In this document: in pieces, positions 57,110-64,000 of the stretch
Position numbering within the stretch: the stretch's first letter is position 1
Layout: each line of letters begins with the position of its first letter
Assembly (NCBI GenBank): GCA_963812885.1
Contig: CAWEWZ010000004.1
Coordinates: 124,001 to 188,000 of the forward strand
Direction of reading: 5' to 3'
Source of the DNA: Bog-756 sp963812885
GTDB lineage: Bacteria > Actinomycetota > Acidimicrobiia > Acidimicrobiales > RAAP-2
Length of the DNA: 64,000 bases
Notes under the pieces: generated by a model
What the model saw: the letters and a program-made list of their open reading frames with translations, nothing else
The model's database searches: none
Told to the model about the DNA's origin: nothing
Program-made: the position numbers and the translations under genes

Positions 57110-59427
57110 TTGCCTGAAGTCAGGACAGCCTCGAGCGCCGAGACCACAGAGGTGTCGCTGTCGATCGGCGGGATGACCTGCGGAGCCTGTGCCGCCCTCA
57201 TCCAGCGACGGCTCAATGCTCTCGACGGCGTTGAAGCAACGGTCAACTATGCAACGGAACGGGCTCGGGTCCTCCTGCCCATGTCGACGACGCCGGACGC
57301 CCTGGTCGATGCCGTGGAGAGTGCCGGATACTCGGCCGAGATCATCGGCGACGGAGACGCAGTCGACGCGTCGGATGACGATGACCAAAGGGTCCACTTC
57401 TTGGGCCGTCGGCTCCTTGTCTCCGCCCTCCTGTTCATGCCCCTCTGCGACCTGTCGCTCATCTTCTCGCTGGTTCCGGTCACCCGATTCCCGCACTGGC
57501 AGTGGCTGCTGGTCGTCCTGGCCGCACCCGTGCTGACCTGGGCGGCCTGGCCCTTCTACAGGGCGGCGTTCCGAGCCGCCCGCCATGGGACGTCCACCAT
57601 GGACACCCTGGTGTCGCTGGGCATCCTGGCCGCCACCGGCTGGTCGCTGTACGCCATGTTCTGGCAGGACACCCCAGGTCGGCGCAGCCAGCGGTGTGAT
57701 GTGATCTTCCACCATCGGGGGGTGCCATCTACCTCGACGTGGCCGCCGGAGTTACCACCTTTCTCCTGGCCGGACGGTACTTCGAGGCGTGGTCGAGACG
57801 CCGGACCGGGAACGCCCTGCGATCCTTGGCCGAGGTGGGCGCCAAGGACGTCGCCGTGATCGACGCAGCCGGGATCGAGCGCCGGTGCCCGATCGCGACA
57901 CTCGGCGTGGGTGACCGGTTCGTCGTGCGGCCCGGCGAGACGGTGGCCACCGACGGCGAGGTGATGTTCGGCACTCCGGCATCGATCGCAGCGTCATGAC
58001 CGGGGAGTCGCTGCCCCGTCGATGTCGCCATCGGAGACAAGGTGGTCGGGGGAACGGTGGCGGTGGGCGGGCGCCTGATGGTCCGGGCCACCAAGGTGGG
58101 TGCGCGACACTCAACTCGCCCACATGCTGCGGCTGGTGGAGGACGCCCAGAGCGAAAAGGCTGCGGTCCAGCGCCTGGCCGACCGGATCGCCGGCGTCTT
58201 CGTTCCGCCGTGCTGGTCATCGTCTCGTGCACTCTCGCTGGCGTGGGCTGCTGGGCGGTGGCTCGGAGCAGGCCTTCAGCGCGGCGCTCTCGGTCCTGAT
58301 CATCGCCTGTCCCTGTGCTCTCGGACTGGCCACACCCACCGCCCTGCTCGTCGCCACCGGGCGTGGAGCCGCCTGGGGATCTTCTTCAAGGGCTACCAGG
58401 CCCTTGAGGCATCACGACAGGTCGACACCGTCGTCCTCGACAAGACCGGCACCGTCACCCAAGGAAATATGGCCGTGGCCGCACTGATCCCGCTCCAGGA
58501 ACCACCCGGTTCGAACTGCTGCGCACTGCCGGGGCACTTGGAGCAGGCCTCCGAGCATCTGGTGGCTCGCGCCATCACCGACTTCGCGCTCAGGACGAGT
58601 TGGGCGTCCTGCCTGTGGTGGACGAGTTCGTGGCCTTCCCCGGTCTGGGCGCTCGGGGGGTTGTCGACGGCAGCTCGGTCGCCATCGGACGGCTCGAGCT
58701 CCTGGGGGTGGACCCATCGGACGTGCCCGACATCCTCAGCCCGTCGCTGTGCGGAGTGGGAGGCAGTCGGTCGGACGGCGGTGCTGGTCAGTTGTGACGG
58801 CACGGTGATCGGAGCGATCGCGGTGGCGGACATGGTCCGGCCGACCGCGGCGCAGGCGGTCGAGGAGCTCCAGTCGATGGGACTGCACTGCATCTTGCTG
58901 ACCGGGGACAACGAGGCCACCGCTCGCTCGGTCGCTGTGTCGGTCGGGATCACCGACGTCGTGGCTGGGGCCATGCCCGCCGAGAAGGTGGAACTGGTCC
59001 GGCGGCTGCAGGCCGAGGGCCACGCGGTGGCCATGGTGGGCGACGGCGTAAACGACGGACCGGCCCTGGTTACCGCCGACCTCGGACTTGCCGTCGGTCG
59101 GGTACGGACGTAGCCATCAATGCTGCCGATCTGATCATCGTTCGTGACGACCTCCGGGTCGTGGCCACCGCCATCAGCCTGGCCCGTCGGACGCTGAAGA
59201 CCATCAGGGGCAACTTGGCGTGGGCGTTCGGGTACAACGTGGCCGCCATCCCCTTGGCCGCCTGCGGCCTCCTCAACCCTCTGATCGCGGGGGCAGCGAT
59301 GGCCTTCTCTTCGGCGTTCGTGGTCTGGAACAGCGCACGCCTGCGCCACTTCGCCGATCCGGTGGTCAGGGAGCTTCCGGGGGAGTCGGCTGAGGACGGG
59401 TCCAATGACTTGCAACTGACCGCCTGA
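57110..59427 (+). pseudogene. Copper-type P1B ATPase, at least eight frameshifts
   Basis: All parts of a copper-exporting ATPase can be found, in changing frames: metal-binding domain 'SIGGMTCGACAALIQRRLN', membrane helices, 'VMTGESLP' (phosphatase loop), 'IIACPCALGLATPTALL' (the ion-site CPC), 'VVLDKTGTVTQGNM' (phospho-Asp), 'VGDGVNDGPALVTADLGLAV', and last helices 'RGNLAWAFGYNVAAIPLAAC'. Changes fall near 57700, 57990, 58020, 58095, 58205, 58270, 58375, 58590, 58730 and 59100. Total span is normal (about 770 residues). Either sequence errors are dense here or the gene is decaying. The TTG 57110 start is a guess. Confidence 0.75.
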
Positions 59428-59608
59428 ACCCCCGCAACCAGGGCCGGCAAGCCGGAGCCACCGTTATTCGGGCCAGATCCGACCGAGGCAGTTCGCCAAG
59501 GCCTGTTGCGGAGTTTGACCGTGGATGAGTGTCGAAGGGTGGTTCGCTCGCCACCGGAAGGGCGGGGCCGTGCGGCTTGACCGGCGGGACCCGGTCGACC
59601 AGGATCAC
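59428..59608. other. Gap before the blaI operator
   Basis: 181 bases between the ATPase stop and the BlaI dyad. I see no gene and no strong terminator hairpin with a T tract. Confidence 0.4.
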
Positions 59609-59625
59609 TACTACGGAACGTAGTG
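59609..59625. promoter_or_regulatory. BlaI-type operator before blaI
   Basis: TACTAC-GGAAC-GTAGTG is an interrupted palindrome with one mismatch, 26 bases before the blaI GTG. The same layout is repeated twice at 61936-61980. Placement fits autorepression. Confidence 0.7.
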
Positions 59626-59651
59626 AGTGAGCATTCCACCGGGAGTTGTCC

Positions 59652-60026
59652 GTGGTTCGACTGGGTGAACTTGAACAGCAGGTCATCGGTGTGCTGTGGA
59701 CTGATATGGGCACCGAGATGACCGTCCGACAGGTGGCCGAACACTTCCCCGATCACGCCTACACGACCGTTCTCACCATTCTCGATCGCCTCGAGCACAA
59801 GGGAATGGTGCGCAGGATCCGAGGAGGTCGTGCCCACCATTACGTGGCGACCGCCAGCCGTGAGGCCTACGCCGCCACGCTCATGCGGGAGGCGCTGGGC
59901 TCGGCCCCCGACCCGGACGCGGTCCTCGTACACTTCGCCGAATCGGTGAGCCCTGAAGAAGCCGAGTTGCTTCGCCAGATTCTCAACGAACACGAATCGG
60001 ACGCCCCTGATGGTGGGCCACGATGA
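59652..60026 (+). CDS. BlaI/MecI/CopY-family transcriptional repressor
   Basis: The 124-residue protein has the family winged helix: 'LGELEQQVIGVLW', 'EMTVRQVAEHFPDHAYTTVL', 'ILDRLEHKGMVRRIRGGRAH', then a helical dimer domain. BlaI repressors are cut or released through an M56 membrane peptidase partner, encoded next with an ATGA overlap. GTG 59652 is chosen because GGGAG is 6 bases upstream. Operators at 59609 and 61936-61980 are its likely targets. Confidence 0.9.
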   Translation: MVRLGELEQQVIGVLWTDMGTEMTVRQVAEHFPDHAYTTVLTILDRLEHKGMVRRIRGGRAHHYVATASREAYAATLMREALGSAPDPDAVLVHFAESVSPEEAELLRQILNEHESDAPDGGPR

Positions 60027-60930
60027 CCACCGTCATTGGACTGTCAGTCCTTGCCGTACTGATGTTCGGCCCGGCCGGTGTGTGGCTGGAGCGGGCGTCT
60101 TGGCCGCACAAGGCGCCGCGTGCCGCCATCGCACTGTGGCAGTCCATTGGGGTCGCCGGTGCGTTGGCCGCGGTGGGTGCGGGAGTGGCCCTGGCCGTCG
60201 AGCCCCTCCATACCGGCTTGCTTTCTGGCCTCGGGGAGCTTCTGCAGGGCTCATCCGCTGGGCATCCGCTCCCGATCAAGGGCATCTATGAAGCTATTGG
60301 CCTCACGCTGTCGGCCAATGTGGTCGCCATTCTGGTGGCGGGCGTGGTCGTTACCGCATCCCGGACCATCGCCAGTCGACGCCGCCATCGGATTCTTTTG
60401 GATCTGGTGTCGGTACGGTCCGACCAGGCCCCTGGCGCGGTCCTCTTGAGCGATTCGAGGGCGACCGCCTACTGCCTGCCCGGACGGCGCTCCCGGATTG
60501 TGGTGAGTGCAGGGGCCCTTGATCTTCTGGACAGCCGGGAACTGGCCGCGGTGGTCGATCATGAGCGTGGCCATGTCCAGGAGCGCCATCACCTGATCCT
60601 CCTTCCCTTCTCGTCGATGATCGAGATGCTCGAATTGGATGCCGTACGTCTCCGCGGGCGCCGCGGGCGGTGCGGGCACTCCTGGAGATGGCTGCCGACG
60701 ACTATGCCACCCGGTTCCATTCCCCACGGGTATTGGCATCGGCACTCATCAGGATGGTCCACCCCTCGTCGGTGCCCACGTGCGCATTCGGAGCCTCATC
60801 GGGGTCGGTGACCAACCGGGTCAAGAGGTTGATCGATCCCCACCGGAAATCAAGAGTGGTGGCGGTAACGGCCGGCGTGGCGGCTGTTGTGCTGGTGATC
60901 GTGCCCGTTGTGATTATGGGTCTGGACTGA
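60023..60930 (+). CDS. M56-family (BlaR1-like) membrane metallopeptidase, one frameshift
   Basis: About 302 residues with membrane helices at both ends. 'RIVVSAGALDLLDSRELAAV' and 'VDHERGHVQERHHLILLPF' contain the HExxH zinc site. After a frame change near 60665 comes 'ALLEMAADDYATRFHS' and the last helix 'VVAVTAGVAAVVLVIVPVVI'. No sensor domain such as the BlaR1 penicillin-binding part is seen, so the signal must come by another route. Paired with BlaI by ATGA. Confidence 0.82.
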
Positions 60931-60959
60931 TCGTGCCGGAGATGCCCGGAGGATCAGGG

Positions 60960-61800
60960 ATGGGGCGGGTTCCGTTCGATGCCCACCATGCCTTGAGTCA
61001 GTGGGAGTTCACCCCGTTCGCCCTTCTCGTGTTGTTAGCGATCATCGCGACCGGAGCCTGGTACGTGAGCGCCCAGTGGAGGCTGTCCATCCAGGGAAGC
61101 CGTTGGAGCAGGAAGCGGACACTTTCGTTCATCGCCGGTCTGGTCGCCATCGATACCGCACTCGAGTCGCCGGTGGCGGCATTCACCATGAGCTATTTCC
61201 AGGCCCATGTGGTCCAGCACCTCCTGTTGATGGTCATCGCCCCTCCCCTCCTCGCCATGGGAGCTCCGTTGACGTTGGCCCTACGGACCTCGAGTCCGAG
61301 CGCGACGAAGCGACTCCTCCGCGGCGTCAACTCGAGACCGTTCCAGAACCTGACCCATCCGGTTCTCGTGTGGTTCCTCTACTACTTCTCGATGTTCGCC
61401 TTCTTTCTCACCTTCGTCCTCAATTTCGCCATGCTCCATATGTGGGCCATGGATGCCATCAACGTCGGCTTCCTCGTGGCTTCAATGCTGTTCTGGTGGC
61501 CGATCGTCGGGGTCGATCCAATCCCGCATTGGCAGATGAGCCACGGCGCCAGGATGACCAATTTGCTGATCGGGATTCCGGTGGAGTCGTTCCTCGCCCT
61601 CGCCCTGATGAATAACGGCCGCCCCGCCGCTTCGATGTACTCCTTGGCCGGCACTCACTCTGGGGCGGTCGATCCTGTGGTTCGGCGCCGAGCTGTTCAC
61701 CATGGTCGCCCTGATCCCTGTCCTCATGCAGTGGCTCCGGCTCGAAGAGCGCAAGGGCGCCCGCTACGCCCCGCAACTCGACGTGGAGCTGTCGGCCTGA
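60960..61800 (+). CDS. CtaG-like (caa3 oxidase assembly/copper) membrane protein, one frameshift
   Basis: About 280 residues with seven membrane helices. 'MSYFQAHVVQHLLLMVIAPP' and 'LLAMGAPLTLALR' are typical of the CtaG family of B. subtilis, tied to copper delivery to cytochrome c oxidase. After a shift near 61665 it ends 'LFTMVALIPVLMQWLRLEER'. ATG 60960 is chosen because GGAGG is 7 bases upstream. Third gene of the blaI operon. Confidence 0.82.
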
Positions 61801-61935
61801 ACCGCAGGGTCCTGGTCGGGTAGATCGCTCCCGGCTCCGATACTCCGAACGCCGCCCACACCGGTGTCCGCGAATCCGCCGGGGCCTCGTCATCGAAGAC
61901 CTCCATGACGATGGCCGTTGTCGGTTGTGCAGATC

Positions 61936-61952
61936 TACTACGCATAGTAGTA
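61936..61952. promoter_or_regulatory. BlaI-type operator, upstream copy of a pair
   Basis: TACTAC-GCATA-GTAGTA is a perfect 6-bp interrupted palindrome. Its centre is 28 bp from that of the next copy. Confidence 0.72.
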
Positions 61953-61963
61953 ATTCGGGGAAA

Positions 61964-61980
61964 TACTACGCCGAGTAGTA
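61964..61980. promoter_or_regulatory. BlaI-type operator, downstream copy of a pair
   Basis: TACTAC-GCCGA-GTAGTA is perfect and lies 29 bases before the ATG of the membrane protein gene at 62010. Confidence 0.72.
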
Positions 61981-62009
61981 GATCGGGCCCGAAAGTGAGG
62001 TGGTGAGGT

Positions 62010-63027
62010 ATGACGATCGCCGAGGTAAAGGAGGACGCGCCCCCCAGTCCGACGACCGCCCCCGTTCCCTCCGACCTTCGGGTCAATCGACCACCACGGG
62101 ACCTCCAGCGGACCTTTCAGCTGGTACTGGCCACCGTCTGGCTGCTGGACGCCGTCCTGCAACTGCAGCCGTTCATGTTCACCCGCGGGTCGAACGGCTT
62201 CAGCGGCATGCTGAACGGATTCGGCGCCGGTAACCCGGGCTGGATCGCCCACACGATCACCTGGAACGCCTCGAACGTCTACCACCAGCCGATCCTGACC
62301 AACACCGTCTTCGCCGCGGATCCAGTTCCTCATCGCCTTCGGGATCATCTACCAGCGCACCATCAAGCCGGCGCTGGCGCTCTCCATCGTGTGGTCCCTG
62401 GGCGTGTGGTGGTTCGGCGAGGGGCTGGGTGGCATCTTCCTCGGAGGTGCCACCCCGTTCGGCGGTGGACCGGGCGGGGTGCTCTTCTATGCCCTTCTGG
62501 CCGTGCTCCTGTGGCCGAGCGGCGGGTCGGACCGGCCGTTCGTGGCCGCCCGGACGGTCGGCGTGACGCGCGGCCAAGGCCATCTGGGTCGTGGTGTGGG
62601 GGATCCTCGCCGTCCTGTCGCTCGTGGGTTCGGGCCGGTCGCCGCAGGCGCTCCATGACCTGGTGGCCGGTCTGAACAGCGGACAGCCCGGCTGGCTCGC
62701 CCACATCGACCGGTCCTCTGAGTCACTCTTCCTCCACCACGGCACGACGATGGCGATCCTGCTGGCCGTCGTCTGCGTCGTCGTGGCCGCCGGGGTGTTC
62801 CTCCCTCCGCAGGTCGCCCAGGTTCACGGTGGTCCTGGCCATCGTGGTCTTCGCCCTCATCTGGGTGGCCGTCCAGAACTTCGGCGGGCATCCTGGCCGG
62901 CGGGGCCACCGACCCCAACTCCGGGCTGCCGGTCATCATCCTGGCCCTGATCTACTGGCCCCTGGCCGACCCCGGCGGCAACGGCGGACAGGTGCCTGCC
63001 GGTCGCCCGCCGCTCGAGGAGGTTTGA
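62010..63027 (+). CDS. Polytopic membrane protein of unknown function, several frameshifts
   Basis: About 339 residues with about seven membrane segments: 'FQLVLATVWLLDAVLQLQPF', 'FLIAFGIIYQRTIKPALALS', 'VWWFGEGLGGIFLGGATPFG', 'GVLFYALLAVLLWP', 'TMAILLAVVCVVVAAGVFL', 'IVVFALIWVAVQNFGG'. Frame changes are near 62325, 62580, 62830 and 62890. No named family is recognised. Its promoter holds two perfect BlaI-type operators, so it belongs to that regulon. The next gene starts 7 bases later. Confidence 0.72.
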
Positions 63028-63033
63028 TCCGCC

Positions 63034-63713
63034 ATGGCTATGTCGACCCCTTCGTGGCTGTACTACCTCTTCGGTGTGCTGATGCTGGCGGTCGCCGCCT
63101 ACTGCCTCGCCCTGCTGATCCTGTCGGTGCGACGCATCGGCCCGGCCGGGCGTGACGTCGAGATCTCCCACATCTTCATGGGGGTGGCCATGGCCGGCAT
63201 GTTCGTGGGCCAGTGGGCCTTCGGCCGGAGTGCCGTCTGGGAGCTCATCTTTGGCGTGCTCCTGGTCTGGTTCGTGGTCGCAGAGCATCCAATCGGTCAG
63301 GCTGTACGGCCTCCATCTGCCCCATGCCCTGATCCATGCCGTCATGAGCTTCGCCATGCTCCTGATGTACTGGTTCCCCATGGGGGCAACGTCGGGGGCC
63401 ATGTCCATGTCGGATGTCGGCCGGTGGGCCGAAGCTCGACTCCGGGGTGGCCTTCGTCGTGGCGTTCATCCTCTTCGCCTCGGCCATCTTCACGCTGGCC
63501 TCGCCCAACAAGGGCGCCTCCCACTTCGGGAGTCACGCTCCGGCCTGGGCGCTCGCCAGTGCTGCCGGCTCCGGCCTGGAGGGAAACTCCGGCGACGGGG
63601 CATCGACGTCGGCGCTGCGGGTCGAGGGGGTCGTGGCCACTCCGTGGCTCGTGGACGTGAGCCACGTCGTGATGTGCGTGGGCATGGGGTTCATGTTGCT
63701 GCTCATGACATGA
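63034..63713 (+). CDS. DUF5134-like His/Met-rich membrane protein, frameshifts
   Basis: About 226 residues with five or more membrane helices. Several are rich in His and Met ('ISHIFMGVAMAGMFVGQW', 'HALIHAVMSFAMLLMYWFPM', 'VSHVVMCVGMGFMLLLM'), as expected for copper contact. Changes fall near 63290 and 63420. The pattern matches DUF5134, found beside copper genes in actinobacteria. AGGAGG lies 11 bases before ATG 63034. Confidence 0.75.
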
Positions 63714-64000
63714 GGCACTCCCGAGCCCGAACGTCGACGGTGCCTTTGATTCGAGTCGTCGGGCGTGGAGCGTGTCGCCGCACGCCCGCGTTGCAGGTGA
63801 TGGTGGCGATCGTCGTCGTCGCTCTATTGGCGACCGGATGTGGAGGCGGGGGCGGAGGCACCGTTCTCACCGCAGAGACCCCGAAGCCTGCCGGCTCCAC
63901 TCCGTCACCCATCGCCACCATGATCTGTCGGAACGAAGCTATCCAGGAGATCGATTCAGCAGTCGGGGAGAAGGCAACGGTTTCTCCACCCACGTGGGCC
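63710..64000 (+). CDS. Lipoprotein, cut by the window end
   Basis: ATG 63710 overlaps the preceding stop (ATGA). The first residues are basic, then a hydrophobic helix ends in a lipobox, 'VVALLATGCGGGGGG', whose Cys would carry the lipid. The mature part starts Gly/Thr/Pro-rich and then 'MICRNEAIQEIDSAVGE'. The frame is open to the end of the window, so the protein is partial. No family is recognised. Coupling to the DUF5134 gene suggests a copper or surface role. Confidence 0.75.
   Translation, partial: MRHSRARTSTVPLIRVVGRGACRRTPALQVMVAIVVVALLATGCGGGGGGTVLTAETPKPAGSTPSPIATMICRNEAIQEIDSAVGEKATVSPPTWA

Overview
The window is high-GC DNA with dense, tightly packed genes, many GTG starts and many ATGA/GTGA stop-start overlaps. 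It encodes a mycothiol-dependent enzyme, a deazaflavin (F420)-type reductase, an RsrA-type anti-sigma factor next to a SigR-like ECF factor, CarD, DisA, ClpC, and EgtB/EgtD. Together these point to an actinobacterium; the gene order and the CoA-transferase/P450 content would fit a lineage such as Acidimicrobiia, but that is inference.

Layout. (1) 0-3 kb: HxlR and MarR regulators, a DHA2-family drug exporter, and a UBP-type zinc-finger protein. (2) 3-7 kb: two c-di-GMP genes (GGDEF; GAF-GGDEF-EAL). (3) 7-16 kb: a lipid/aromatic catabolism cluster with TetR regulator and tandem operators, F420-type reductase, SDR, two CaiB/BaiF CoA-transferases, amidohydrolase, enoyl-CoA hydratase, DoxX and cytochrome P450. 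(4) 16-28 kb: sigma/anti-sigma pair, then a cofactor run: metalloprotease, tilS, hpt, folE, folP, a PTP-like protein lacking the catalytic Cys, folB, folK, DUF2520 protein, panC, nadB, nadC, coaX. (5) 28-35 kb: sulfatase, SRPBCC protein, a secreted Lys/Ala-rich protein, polyprenyl diphosphate synthase, clpC. (6) 35-41 kb: mycothiol-dependent enzyme, radA, disA, carD, ispD, ispF, rlmB. (7) 41-45.6 kb: DUF427 protein, flavin disulfide reductase, egtD/egtB. (8) 46-56.5 kb: a probable trans-membrane electron-transfer operon (anchored Ser-rich peptide, ApbE, two-heme ferric-reductase-like protein, NuoF-like flavoprotein, ferredoxin), a two-component system, and three surface/membrane proteins. Three copies of one 20-bp motif lie upstream of the response regulator and two of these genes. 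(9) 56.6-64 kb: a 3' fragment of tRNA-Thr(TGT) that looks like an attachment-site remnant. To its right is a copper-type module (P-type ATPase, BlaI, M56 peptidase, CtaG-like protein, His/Met-rich membrane proteins, lipoprotein) with TACTAC-N5-GTAGTA dyads in front of its transcription units.

Many genes are split by single-base frame changes (diguanylate cyclases, metalloprotease, tilS, panC, nadB, polyprenyl synthase, clpC, ispD and nearly all of 57-64 kb). Because essential genes such as clpC and tilS are hit, most are probably sequence or assembly errors. Their distribution is uneven: 7.2-17.2, 35.3-39.2 and 46.2-56.5 kb are clean. Frameshifted genes are given as one span each, with the approximate shift positions in the evidence.
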